Assembly (NCBI GenBank): GCA_017434825.1
Contig: JAFSGC010000009.1
Location: 1 to 64,000, forward strand
DNA length: 64,000 nucleotides
Origin: Bacilli bacterium
GTDB lineage: Bacteria > Bacillota_I > Bacilli_A > RF39 > UBA660
Direction of reading: 5' to 3'
Under the pieces are notes generated by a model, which was not told where the DNA came from, did no database searches, and saw only the letters and a program-made list of their open reading frames with translations. Position numbers and translations under genes: made by a program. Positions 54,344-63,477 of the stretch are shown in pieces. Positions within the stretch are counted from its first letter, which is position 1. Every line of letters begins with the position of its first letter.

Positions 54344-55840
54344 ATGAACAAGGCTATAGCATATATAAAGAAAACTATTTCTAGAGTCAATTTTAAATCC
54401 AAGAAAGTATGGCTACTTATTGGATTTTTTGCAGTTGCAATAGGGATTACATCATCTTACTATTCTCATAGTTATTATGAAGTGCATACTGATAATAACT
54501 TAGCTATCGGCGGAGTAGCATTCGTTTCTGATGCAGATATTATTCTTAAAATATACACAGAAAATAGAAATACAAGTGGTACAGGAACTGGTTCTTACAC
54601 AAGACAATACTTTGTTCCTACTGCGAATTATACTTATAATGCTAGCAAGTCGGTATGTACAACGGGAATTAAAATTAATGGTCTTGTAGATGGTGAAACG
54701 GTAAGTACTGATACTTTAGATATTCAAGCAACTAAAAAAGGATATTGTAAAGTATACTTTGATGCAGTTGATGGTGTAATTGCAGATGTAACACATACTT
54801 TATGGGTTGAACAAAATAGTGGTGCTGGTGATTATGTTCTAATGGGTAGAATCCCGGATAACACTAATACTTATGCAATTGATACCACTAAAACTAGCTG
54901 TACAGGTACAGCTCCAAGTAGCATTACACTTAAAAATAGAGCAATTTATATTTCTGCTACTGGAAACTTCAGTTGTGATATATATGTTAAAATATCAGCA
55001 ACCGGAGGTACAAACGCAAACCTTTCATCAACTATTGTAGGTCTTGCAGGAACAACTGGAACATCTTCTCAAAATGGTAGTATATATCGAGTGGCTGATC
55101 AAAATGGTTATCGATATGAAGGTAAGGATCCAGATAATTATGTAATGTTCAATGGGGAAGTGTGGAGAATTATAGGCGCTTTTGAAGGTGGCGAAATAGG
55201 CATGCTTTCAGGAAAATATTATACAAAAATAATAAGAGCTGATTCCATTGGAAGTTATGCTTGGAATACTGTAAGCGCCAATAGTTGGCCTTCTTCAAGT
55301 TTATACAAATATTTAAATGGTGAATATTACAATTCGATTGGGTCAGTATCTAGAGATATGGTTGTTAACCCTAGTTGGTCGATTGGGGCAGTAAATCAGA
55401 ATCAAACTGGTAATGTTTCAAGTTTATATGCTGGTGAAAGAGGTACTGTTGGTTCTCCGTCAGCACCAAATCTTGTGAAGACGGCGGGACGTGTTGGATT
55501 GGTCTATCCAAGTGACTATTTATATTCAGTTTACAGTGAAAGTTGTGATAATACCATAATATCTGGTTATGGAGATGATACCAGATGTTTTAACACCGCT
55601 GGATGGTTAATATATGGTAAGCGTGATTGGACTATAACAGCGCGACGTGAAGCTTCGTATTCAATGGTACTTTCAATATATGTTGAAACTGAAAATGTGT
55701 CTAATTCTGGATTGCACATTGGTAATCAATGGTGGCCAGTAACAAGCAAGCGAGGCGTTAGACCAACTGTCTACCTAGATTATGATGTAACGATTGTTGG
55801 TGGCGGTGGAACCAAAGGTAATCCATATCGATTAAAATAA
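54344..55840 (+). CDS. Large exported/surface protein with N-terminal anchor
   Basis: 498 aa. Basic N-terminus and one membrane helix (about 24-44), then extracellular beta-rich domains with scattered cysteines (likely disulfides), then a C-terminal domain of about 240 residues with NYVMFNGEVWRIIGAF, SLYKYLNGEYY and GGTKGNPYRL. I recognise the GEVWRIIG pattern as common in surface proteins of gut Firmicutes but cannot name a family. ATG 54344 has GATAGAGATAGT upstream, a weak ribosome site. Attachment or substrate binding is likely. Confidence 0.65.
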   Translation: MNKAIAYIKKTISRVNFKSKKVWLLIGFFAVAIGITSSYYSHSYYEVHTDNNLAIGGVAFVSDADIILKIYTENRNTSGTGTGSYTRQYFVPTANYTYNASKSVCTTGIKINGLVDGETVSTDTLDIQATKKGYCKVYFDAVDGVIADVTHTLWVEQNSGAGDYVLMGRIPDNTNTYAIDTTKTSCTGTAPSSITLKNRAIYISATGNFSCDIYVKISATGGTNANLSSTIVGLAGTTGTSSQNGSIYRVADQNGYRYEGKDPDNYVMFNGEVWRIIGAFEGGEIGMLSGKYYTKIIRADSIGSYAWNTVSANSWPSSSLYKYLNGEYYNSIGSVSRDMVVNPSWSIGAVNQNQTGNVSSLYAGERGTVGSPSAPNLVKTAGRVGLVYPSDYLYSVYSESCDNTIISGYGDDTRCFNTAGWLIYGKRDWTITARREASYSMVLSIYVETENVSNSGLHIGNQWWPVTSKRGVRPTVYLDYDVTIVGGGGTKGNPYRLK

Positions 55841-55852
55841 TAATTATTTAAG

Positions 55853-55884
55853 ACATTCATACAATTAAGTATGAATGTTTTTTT
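55853..55884 (+). terminator. Terminator hairpin that contains the next gene's start codon
   Basis: ACATTCATAC (55853-55862), AATTAA, GTATGAATGT (55869-55878), then six T. The ATG at 55871 lies in the 3' arm. Confidence 0.85.
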
Positions 55885-56098
55885 ATCAGAAATGCAAGAA
55901 AAAGAAATTATATCAATAGCTACAGGCCTTAACTATGGCCATATTGTTGATGTGCAGTTAGATAGTCAAGGTAATATAGTTTCTTTTATTGCGGAAAACA
56001 AGAAAATCTTTCGAAAATCATTAGATAAGGATGAAATAAGATTTAAATTTAGTGAAATAGAAAAAATAGGAAAAGATGTTATATTAGTTAGAGTTTAG
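55871..56098 (+). CDS. YlmC/YmxH-family PRC-barrel protein
   Basis: 75 aa. LSEMQEKEIISIATGLNYGHIVDVQ matches the family start (LSExQxKDIINVxxGxxLGxIxD). Members occur widely in Firmicutes, some tied to sporulation; exact role unknown. ATG 55871 is needed to keep the family N-terminus, yet it lies inside a terminator hairpin with no ribosome site; ATG 55892 would drop seven residues. Expression may depend on readthrough. Confidence 0.75.
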   Translation: MNVFLSEMQEKEIISIATGLNYGHIVDVQLDSQGNIVSFIAENKKIFRKSLDKDEIRFKFSEIEKIGKDVILVRV

Positions 56099-56145
56099 GT
56101 TTCTTTTTATTTATCATTTAAGTACTTTGTGTTAAAATAAATAGT

Positions 56146-56613
56146 ATGAAAAAGAAAGTTATATTGTATAGTATTATATTATTTGTAGTAGATCAACTTA
56201 GTAAGTTAATATTAGATAATGTATTAATTCTTGGAAAGAGTTATACAATTTTTGAAAAGTTTTTATATATTACAAAAGCCTATAATGATGGGGTATCATT
56301 TAGTATGTTAGCTGGCCATAAGTGGTTAATTATTCTTATTAACATGGCAATTTTGGTATTCTTATATTTTTACATGCAAAAGTTTAAAGAAAACAAAAGA
56401 AATACTATTGCGTTTGGAATGGTATTTGGTGGCCTTTTTGGTAATCTAGTTGATAGATTTGTATATGGATACGTAATTGATTTTATAGATTTTTATATTT
56501 TTAATTATGATTATCCAATATTTAATTTTGCAGATAGCTTTATTTGTATAGGTGTAATATTATTACTTTATAGTATATATTTAGGAGAAGACAATGAAAA
56601 TAGTAGTAAATGA
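56146..56613 (+). CDS. lspA: Lipoprotein signal peptidase
   Basis: 155 aa with four helices. Catalytic aspartates in GNLVDRFVYGYVIDF and PIFNFADSFI. It cleaves prolipoprotein signal peptides. TAAAAT ends 7 nt before the ATG and there is no Shine-Dalgarno site, again suggesting a leaderless message. Overlaps the next gene by 20 bp. Confidence 0.93.
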   Translation: MKKKVILYSIILFVVDQLSKLILDNVLILGKSYTIFEKFLYITKAYNDGVSFSMLAGHKWLIILINMAILVFLYFYMQKFKENKRNTIAFGMVFGGLFGNLVDRFVYGYVIDFIDFYIFNYDYPIFNFADSFICIGVILLLYSIYLGEDNENSSK

Positions 56614-57478
56614 AAATGATGGAATAAGATTAGATAAATATTTAGCTAGTACAACTGAATATTCTAGAGAATTAATCTCTAAGATGATTACAGGTGGTTT
56701 TGTATTAGTTAATGAAGATGTTAAGAAAAATAGCTATAAAGTAAAATTAAATGATGAAATAGATATTGATGAATCATATAAGATCGATACCGATATTGTT
56801 CCAACTCCAATGGATTTAAATATTGTGTATGAAGATGAACATATAATGATTATTAATAAGCCAAGTGGACTAGTTGTTCACCCTGGTAGTGGTAATTATA
56901 CGGGAACTCTTGTAAATGGACTTATGCACTATACAAATAATCTTAGCGATATTAACGGTAGTGCTAGAGTAGGAATTGTTCATCGTATTGATAAAGATAC
57001 TTCAGGATTAATGATGGTAGCTAAAACTAATGAAGCTCATCAAATCTTAGCGGAGTATTTTAAAAATCACGATGTTAAAAGAACGTATGTTGCGCTACTT
57101 TGCGGTAATCTTCCGTACGAAAGCGCTACTATAGATGCTCCAATCAAAAGAGATTCAGCAAACTTTAATAAGATGGGCGTATTCAAAGATGGTAAAGATG
57201 CTATTACCCATTTAAGGGTTATTAAAAGATTTAAAGATTACACTTTAGTAGAACTTAATTTAGAAACAGGTAGAACTCATCAAATAAGAGTTCATATGAA
57301 TTATATAGGGTATCCAATTCATAATGACCCAGTATATAATAAAAAAGAAGCTACTGAATTTGGTCAATTTTTACATTCAAAAAGTATAGATTTTGTTCAT
57401 CCTATAACTAAAGAAAAGATGCATTTTGAATGTGATTTGCCTGAAGAATTTAAATCTTTTATAGATAATATTGATTGA
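56594..57478 (+). CDS. rluD: RluD-type 23S rRNA/tRNA pseudouridine synthase
   Basis: 294 aa. N-terminal S4 RNA-binding domain (RLDKYLASTTEYSRE), catalytic HRIDKDTSGLM (Asp near 134) and a late GRTHQIRVH motif. It converts uridines to pseudouridine in rRNA. AGGAGAAG before ATG 56594. The lspA-rlu pair is common in Firmicutes; which uridine it modifies cannot be told. Confidence 0.88.
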   Translation: MKIVVNENDGIRLDKYLASTTEYSRELISKMITGGFVLVNEDVKKNSYKVKLNDEIDIDESYKIDTDIVPTPMDLNIVYEDEHIMIINKPSGLVVHPGSGNYTGTLVNGLMHYTNNLSDINGSARVGIVHRIDKDTSGLMMVAKTNEAHQILAEYFKNHDVKRTYVALLCGNLPYESATIDAPIKRDSANFNKMGVFKDGKDAITHLRVIKRFKDYTLVELNLETGRTHQIRVHMNYIGYPIHNDPVYNKKEATEFGQFLHSKSIDFVHPITKEKMHFECDLPEEFKSFIDNID

Positions 57479-57546
57479 CAGATAGACAAGTTAGAAAATT
57501 TACTAAATAGTCAAATTAAGTTATAATAAAAATGGGAAGGGATTAT

Positions 57547-58695
57547 ATGGATTCAATTAATGTAAGAAAACAAGATCAAATTTTAATGAGTTTAGTTCAT
57601 TATTTTGTGACCAAAGAAAATTATTCACCAATATATGTTCATGGTGTTAAAGATGAAATTTGGTTAGAAAAATTAGATGGACCATATCGTGTTATTAGAA
57701 TAAATAGTAATCGAATATTTAATGAAGAACAATTTAAATTTGATCAATATCGTATACGAGATATATTAAGACAAATAAAAAAGAAAACAATGTCATTTAG
57801 TATTAATGCTTTAAATATTAATCTAAATGCTGATGATAGAGTAGATGATAGATCCGATAATAATATTGATAATATTAAGTTACATGAATTATCAGAGATT
57901 GAAGATAATGAGTTAATTTTAGATGTATTTCCTAATATTAAAAATAATCTTTTAGAGGACACAAACGGACTTGATTTAATATTTAATGTAACAAAGGACA
58001 TCAATGCTAAAACAGAAAGAGAAAATAAAAGATTTGAAAAGATTTTCTCGCCGAAGAAAACATATTTAACTTATATAATTATGGCTTTATGTGTAGTTAT
58101 GATGATTGTAAGTTATGTGATGGCAAAAAGCTCTGTTTTAGATACGTTAACATTAGTTAACCTTGGTGCAAATAATGTTTTATTGTTACGTAATGGAGAA
58201 GTGTATCGTTTAATTACATATGCATTTTTACACGGAGGTCTAGAACATATTATTTGTAATATGTATTCACTATTTGTTATTGGACCTCAGATAGAATCAA
58301 AATTTGGTAAAGGAAGATTCCTAACTATTTATTTGATAAGTGCAGTAGTGGGTGGTCTTTTAAGTGCTGGCTTTACAGAATATGTTTCAGTTGGTGCTAG
58401 TGGAGCTATCTTTGGACTTCTTGGAGCGATGTTATACTTTGGTTATCGCTTTAGATTATATTTGAAAGATGCTATTAGAACTAGAATTCTTCCTGTTATC
58501 TTAATCAATATTGCTATTGGCTTTGCAGTTCCGGGAATTGATAATGCATGTCATATTGGTGGTTTAATTGGAGGTTTCTTAGCAGCAATGGCAGTAGGCA
58601 TTCCTGAAGATAATAAAACAAAAGATTCTACGAATGGCATAATATTATTGTTAATATTTATTGCATTCTTATGTTATATTGCATTTATAAGATAG
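57547..58695 (+). CDS. Rhomboid-family intramembrane serine protease
   Basis: 382 aa. A cytoplasmic N-terminal domain (1-165) precedes a six/seven-helix rhomboid core. Catalytic Ser in GASGAIFGLLGA (about 285) and His in NACHIGGLIGGF (about 335). HGGLEHIICNMYSL is the conserved loop. GGAAGG 6 bp before ATG 57547; the earlier ATG 57532 has no site. Resembles GluP (YqgP) of Bacillus in layout, without its C-terminal TPR part. It is a single gene with a terminator. Confidence 0.88.
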   Translation: MDSINVRKQDQILMSLVHYFVTKENYSPIYVHGVKDEIWLEKLDGPYRVIRINSNRIFNEEQFKFDQYRIRDILRQIKKKTMSFSINALNINLNADDRVDDRSDNNIDNIKLHELSEIEDNELILDVFPNIKNNLLEDTNGLDLIFNVTKDINAKTERENKRFEKIFSPKKTYLTYIIMALCVVMMIVSYVMAKSSVLDTLTLVNLGANNVLLLRNGEVYRLITYAFLHGGLEHIICNMYSLFVIGPQIESKFGKGRFLTIYLISAVVGGLLSAGFTEYVSVGASGAIFGLLGAMLYFGYRFRLYLKDAIRTRILPVILINIAIGFAVPGIDNACHIGGLIGGFLAAMAVGIPEDNKTKDSTNGIILLLIFIAFLCYIAFIR

Positions 58696-58713
58696 CTTTA
58701 GCTATCTTTTTTA
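58690..58713 (+). terminator. Terminator after rhomboid gene
   Basis: AGATAGC, TTTA, GCTATCT, then T-rich. Confidence 0.88.
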
Positions 58714-58779
58714 TTTTACATCTTGATTTTTAACAATTAGTATTATAAAATTAGTTCATATTATTTTTAGGGGAATGGT

Positions 58780-58878
58780 ATGAAAGAATTAAGATGTAGA
58801 CAATCCATTATTGAATTACATAAAACCAAACACTTTTTCATGCCTGAAAGTAACGCATTTAAACTAATTACGTTTTAA
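58780..58878 (+). CDS. 32-aa leader ORF before rel
   Basis: A good ribosome site (AGGGGAA, 58769-58775) leads into ATG 58780. The 32-residue product begins MKELRCRQS, with no membrane segment. Its last nine codons form the 5' arm and loop of a terminator hairpin, 23 bp before rel. This is the arrangement of a transcription attenuator, in which ribosome position on the leader controls readthrough. It could also be a small protein in its own right. A promoter with TTGATT (58723) and TATAAA (58744) lies upstream, with a short spacer. Confidence 0.55.
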   Translation: MKELRCRQSIIELHKTKHFFMPESNAFKLITF

Positions 58879-58890
58879 ATGCGTTTTTTT
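58852..58890 (+). terminator. Attenuator-like terminator before rel
   Basis: AACGCATTTAAA (58852-58863) pairs with TTTAAATGCGTT (58874-58885), followed by T-run. It ends 12 bp before the rel start. Confidence 0.85.
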
Positions 58891-58901
58891 GTGGAGGAAG
58901 T

Positions 58902-60341
58902 ATGAATAATATAACATTTGAGGACTTAATATCATTAGTTAAAGCTTATAATCCTGATGAAGTACAAAGAGTAACTGAGGCTTATGAATTTGCTAGTCAG
59001 GCTCATAAAGGTCAATATCGTCAAAGTGGTGAAGAGTATATCATTCATCCTCTTAATGTGTGTTATATTCTTGCGCAAATGCATGCTGATGGCGATACTT
59101 TGTGTGCTGGTCTTTTACATGATGTTATTGAAGATACTAATGTTACAAAAGAGGAGCTAGCAGCTTATTTTAATCCTGAAGTATCTAAATTAGTCGAAGG
59201 GGTAACTAAACTTGCTAAAATGACTAATGTATCTAAACATAAATTAAATTGTACAAATACCCGAAAAATAATTACTGGAATGATGGATGATGTACGAATC
59301 GTTATTATAAAACTTGCAGACCGTTTACATAACATGAGAACACTAGGTTATAAGTCGTCGGAAAAACAAAAGGAAATTGCTGTAGAAACTTTAGAGGTAT
59401 TTGTCCCTTTAGCATACTATATTGGTGCTTATCGAATTAAAAATGAACTTGAGGATTTATCTTTAAGATATATAAACCCTGAAGAATATAGAAGACTTGG
59501 CGAGTTACGTTTATCTATTGAAGAAGAAAGTAAAGAACTTCTTTCAGAATTACTTGCTAAAATGAAAATACTACTTGAACAAAAAGGAATACCTAATGAA
59601 ATAAAATATCGTGTAAAATCTATTTTTGGAATATATAAGAAGAATCAACAAGGTAAAGAAATAAAAGATATTCATGATTTATTATCGCTTAAAATATTAG
59701 TGAATGAAGTTGATGATTGTTATCGTACTTTAGGTGCTGTTCATCAAATTGGAAAACCTGTAGTAGGAAAATTTAGTGATTATATATCTAATCCTAAAAC
59801 TAATATGTATCAATCTTTACATACCACAATAATGGTTCCTGAAGGTGGCAAAGTTCAAACTCAAATAAAAACGTTTGAAATGGACGCAATTGCTCAAAAT
59901 GGTTTGTGTCATTATTGGGATTTAAATGCGGGGGAAGCTCGCATTGTTATGCAAAAACATTTAAAAGAAAAATTACAATTCTATCGTTCTTTAAAACAAA
60001 TTGATAAAGCATTTGTTGATGATGAAGAGTTTGTATTGCAAATAAAAAGCGAATTGTTCGCAGATAAAATATATGTATATACAGCTGAGGGTGAAGTAAT
60101 TGAAATGCCAGTTGGAGCCACTCCGGTAGACTTTGCTTATCAAATTCATAGTGATGTTGGAAATCATTTGGCTAAAGCTATTGTTAATGGGTCTGAAGTT
60201 CCTTTGGACTATGAACTAAGTAATCGTGATCGAATTATTGTATTTCAAGATTTAAGCGTACGCCCTCAGGAAGAGTGGGAACACTTTGCGGTAACTACAA
60301 GAGCTCGTAGAAAGATGAGAGAATATAATAGACGAAATTAA
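58902..60341 (+). CDS. Short Rel/SpoT homologue (HD, synthetase-like, TGS)
   Basis: 479 aa. The HD hydrolase is intact: HKGQYR, H49, H73-D74 and D140 in KLADRLHNM. The synthetase domain (about 205-345) keeps FSDYISNPKTNMYQSLHT, but the GRxKH motif reads YRVKS (236-240), AxR reads SLK, and the conserved Glu of ExQIRT is Gln319 (QTQIKT). A TGS domain (about 384-445) follows, then a basic end; the helical, zinc-finger and ACT regions (about 250 residues) are missing. Likely an alarmone hydrolase with weak or no synthesis. GGAGGAAG before ATG 58902. Confidence 0.85.
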   Translation: MNNITFEDLISLVKAYNPDEVQRVTEAYEFASQAHKGQYRQSGEEYIIHPLNVCYILAQMHADGDTLCAGLLHDVIEDTNVTKEELAAYFNPEVSKLVEGVTKLAKMTNVSKHKLNCTNTRKIITGMMDDVRIVIIKLADRLHNMRTLGYKSSEKQKEIAVETLEVFVPLAYYIGAYRIKNELEDLSLRYINPEEYRRLGELRLSIEEESKELLSELLAKMKILLEQKGIPNEIKYRVKSIFGIYKKNQQGKEIKDIHDLLSLKILVNEVDDCYRTLGAVHQIGKPVVGKFSDYISNPKTNMYQSLHTTIMVPEGGKVQTQIKTFEMDAIAQNGLCHYWDLNAGEARIVMQKHLKEKLQFYRSLKQIDKAFVDDEEFVLQIKSELFADKIYVYTAEGEVIEMPVGATPVDFAYQIHSDVGNHLAKAIVNGSEVPLDYELSNRDRIIVFQDLSVRPQEEWEHFAVTTRARRKMREYNRRN

Positions 60342-60351
60342 AACACAAAAA

Positions 60352-60382
60352 AACTGGCTTATTTAAGCCAGTTAATTTTTTA
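60352..60382. terminator. Bidirectional terminator between rel and rpmB
   Basis: AACTGGCTT pairs with AAGCCAGTT; A-run on one side and T-run on the other. Confidence 0.85.
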
Positions 60383-60550
60383 TTAGTTTTCTTTATTAAG
60401 AGTTTTTGCTTCTCTTGCAGAAATAATAACTTTTTGACCGTTTACAGTCTTCTTTTGTAAGTTAGGTTTTTGTACTTTCTTAGTTGCGTTTAAAGCATGA
60501 GATCTTTTATTGCCAGATAAAGGTTTTTTAGATGTAAGCTTTGTAGCCAT
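60383..60550 (-). CDS. rpmB: 50S ribosomal protein bL28
   Basis: 55 aa. KKPLSGNKRSHALNATKK and QKPNLQKKTVNGQKV, then ISAREAKTL, are the L28 pattern; the form without the N-terminal zinc cysteine. A very strong AGGAGGGAT precedes the ATG (60550). Ribosomal structural protein. It lies alone on the minus strand. Confidence 0.93.
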   Translation of the reverse strand: MATKLTSKKPLSGNKRSHALNATKKVQKPNLQKKTVNGQKVIISAREAKTLNKEN

Positions 60551-60645
60551 AGTTATCCCTCCTAATCGTTTATAAGTTTATCATAAAATGAAATGAATTG
60601 TCAATTAAATAATAAGTTGTTATAATACTTAATGGAGAAAAGCTT

Positions 60646-63468
60646 ATGATACCACTTAAAGTTACAACAGAATACTCATTATTAAAAAGTTTAATTAAGA
60701 TTCCAGACTTAATAAATTTTTTAGTGCAAAATAATATTAATGCATGCGGTATCTGTGATGATGAAATGTTTGGGGCCATGGAATTTTACTTAAAGTGTAA
60801 AGAAAAAAATATTAAGCCGCTTATTGGTCTTGATATTGTGATTGATGGTGCACATATTTATCTATATGCTAAAAATTATTTAGGGTATCAAACGTTACTT
60901 AAAATAAATACTAAGAAGTATGATGGCTTAAACTATTCTGATTTAGAAAATGAAAACGTTTTAATAGTTTTGCCATACGCTAGTGTTGATATTTATGGCG
61001 AATTTAAAAATAAGAAAAATTTGTATCTAGGATATCAAAATAATCGTGAAAAAAATAGTAGTTTGCTTGTTAGTGAAAATATTGTTTATGTTCGTGATTT
61101 TCGTGCTCTAAAACAAAGTGGTGTAGAGTATTTAAAATATCTTCAGGATTTAGGAGGTAAATTTACATTCGATGAAGGAAGTTATTTAAATTTAAATATT
61201 TCTTCGGAAGATAAAAAATACCTTGAGAATTTTTCTAATCAAATTAATATTGAATTGCCATTTGATAAAAGATATATTCCAGAGTATAAAAGTGGGACAA
61301 ATTCATATGTATATTTATCTACTTTAGCTAATAAGGGATTAGAAAAAAGGTGTAATGGTAGTGTTCCTGATAGTTATAAAAAAAGACTTGAAGAAGAACT
61401 TGATGTTATTAAACAAATGGGGTTTACTGATTACTTTTTAATCGTTTATGATTATGTTTTATTTGCAAAGAAAAATGGTATACTCGTAGGCCCAGGAAGA
61501 GGTAGTGCCGCCGGCAGCTTAGTAAGTTATGCTATTGGAATAACTAATATTGATCCAATGAAATATGATTTGCTATTTGCTAGATTCTTAAATCCATATC
61601 GTAAGAAGATGCCAGATATTGATATTGACTTCGAAGATTCAAGACGTGGTGAAGTAATTAACTATGTTAAAGAAAAATATGGAGAAGATAAAGTAGCTGT
61701 AGGGATAACATTTAGTACTTTAAAATGCAAATTAGTTATTCGTGATATTGCTAGAGTTTTAAAAATTGATAATGGTTTATTAGAGAAATTTATTAAAGTA
61801 ATTGATGGTAATAAAACTTTAAAAGAAAATCTAAAAAATGAAGTGGTAAAAAAATACTTAGAATTATATAAAGAACTTAATCATTTATATGATATTTGCT
61901 TACATTTAGAAAATCTAAAGAAAAACATTTCTACACATGCTGCCGGAGTAGTAATTTGCTCAAAATCATTAGATGAAATAATTCCTATATATAAAGAGAA
62001 TGATTTAATAAGAACTGGATATGCGATGGAATATTTGGAAATGCAAGGCTTATTAAAAATGGATTTCTTAGGATTACGTAACTTAGGAATAATCGGTGAT
62101 ATTGTAAAAGAAATCCCTGATTTTAAAATCGAAGAGATTAATCTCGAAGATGCAGAAGTATACAAGATATTTCAAAATGCTGAAACCGATGATATATTTC
62201 AATTTGAGTCTAACTACGCTAAAAATAACTTATTGAAGTTAAAAGTATCTTCATTTAATGAACTGGCAATTGCTACGGCATTAGTAAGACCTGGTCCAAG
62301 TAATCAAATAGATGAATATGTAAAAAATAAAAAAACAGGAAGCTTTAAATTGCATCCTGATTTAGAACCAATTTTAAAAAGTACTTATGGTGTAATCATT
62401 TTCCAAGAACAAGTAATGAAAATTCTTGAAGTAATTGGAGGATATACTCAATATGAAGCTGATAATGTAAGAATTGCTATGAGTAAGAAAAAAGAAGGCA
62501 TCATTTTAAAAGAGGAACAAACATTTATTAATAATGCTTTAAAAAAAGGATATCAAAAAGATTTTGTAGTAGATCTATTTAATAAGATAAAAAAATTCGC
62601 AGAGTATGGCTTTAATAAAGCTCACTCAGTATCATATGCTTTAATTGCATATGAGCTTGCATATTTGAAAGTACATTATCCAATTGAATTTACATCTTCT
62701 TTATTAAAAGGGGCTAAGGATAATCAAACGAAGAAAAGACTACTTAATAATTTAAAAGAAAGAAAAGTTAAAATTCTAAAACCAAATATTAATTTTTCAA
62801 ATAATGAATTCCAATATAAAAATGGAAGTTTATTATTACCGTTTAATATTATAAAGAACTTTACTGAAAATCTTGCAAATGACATTTTAGAAAGAAGAAC
62901 ATCTTCATTTAAAGATATCTATGAATTTATTCTAAGATGCCAGGATAAATTAAATCCAAAAACTTATGAATTATTGGTTTTATCAGGCTGTTTAGATACT
63001 TTTAAATATACTCGGAAAACATTAATTGAAAATAGTGATATCTTATTTAATTATGCATCTTTGAATGATGAGAGTGCAGAAAAGCCACTTTTAAAAATAT
63101 ATGATGAATATGAAGCTGCTGAACTACGCAGTCATGAAAATGAATACTATGGATTTTATGTAGGTAATCATCCTTGTTCAGTTTATAAGGATGTAGTAAA
63201 AGCAAATAACACAAAAGACTTTTTATTTAAAAACATTAATATGGTTTTACTGGTTGAAAAAATAGTTAAAATTAAAACTAAAAAGAATGAAGAAATGGCT
63301 TTTGTAACTGCCTCAGATGAAACCGGTAGCTTAGAGCTAACAATGTTTCCTGAAGTTTTAAAACAACATAATGATTTAAAAAACAATGATATAATTTTTG
63401 TTAATGGAAAATCATCAAAGAGGTTTGACAAATATCAGATAATAGTCAATAATATAAAAAGAAAGTGA
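60646..63468 (+). CDS. dnaE: DNA polymerase III alpha subunit DnaE, shortened, degenerate PHP domain
   Basis: 940 aa, against about 1,100 or more in relatives. The N-terminal PHP domain has lost its metal ligands: VTTEYSLL replaces HxHSEYSLL and CDDEMFG replaces TDHxxxFG. Polymerase core is present: GPGRGSAAGSLVSYAIGI, then PDIDIDFEDSRR with the catalytic Asp pair, and AEYGFNKAHSVSYA. Helix-hairpin and OB-fold (last about 75 residues) follow. In Firmicutes DnaE extends primers before PolC takes over; a probable polC starts 9 bp downstream. ATGGAGAAAAG upstream. Confidence 0.93.
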   Translation: MIPLKVTTEYSLLKSLIKIPDLINFLVQNNINACGICDDEMFGAMEFYLKCKEKNIKPLIGLDIVIDGAHIYLYAKNYLGYQTLLKINTKKYDGLNYSDLENENVLIVLPYASVDIYGEFKNKKNLYLGYQNNREKNSSLLVSENIVYVRDFRALKQSGVEYLKYLQDLGGKFTFDEGSYLNLNISSEDKKYLENFSNQINIELPFDKRYIPEYKSGTNSYVYLSTLANKGLEKRCNGSVPDSYKKRLEEELDVIKQMGFTDYFLIVYDYVLFAKKNGILVGPGRGSAAGSLVSYAIGITNIDPMKYDLLFARFLNPYRKKMPDIDIDFEDSRRGEVINYVKEKYGEDKVAVGITFSTLKCKLVIRDIARVLKIDNGLLEKFIKVIDGNKTLKENLKNEVVKKYLELYKELNHLYDICLHLENLKKNISTHAAGVVICSKSLDEIIPIYKENDLIRTGYAMEYLEMQGLLKMDFLGLRNLGIIGDIVKEIPDFKIEEINLEDAEVYKIFQNAETDDIFQFESNYAKNNLLKLKVSSFNELAIATALVRPGPSNQIDEYVKNKKTGSFKLHPDLEPILKSTYGVIIFQEQVMKILEVIGGYTQYEADNVRIAMSKKKEGIILKEEQTFINNALKKGYQKDFVVDLFNKIKKFAEYGFNKAHSVSYALIAYELAYLKVHYPIEFTSSLLKGAKDNQTKKRLLNNLKERKVKILKPNINFSNNEFQYKNGSLLLPFNIIKNFTENLANDILERRTSSFKDIYEFILRCQDKLNPKTYELLVLSGCLDTFKYTRKTLIENSDILFNYASLNDESAEKPLLKIYDEYEAAELRSHENEYYGFYVGNHPCSVYKDVVKANNTKDFLFKNINMVLLVEKIVKIKTKKNEEMAFVTASDETGSLELTMFPEVLKQHNDLKNNDIIFVNGKSSKRFDKYQIIVNNIKRK

Positions 63469-63477
63469 AAGTAAACA

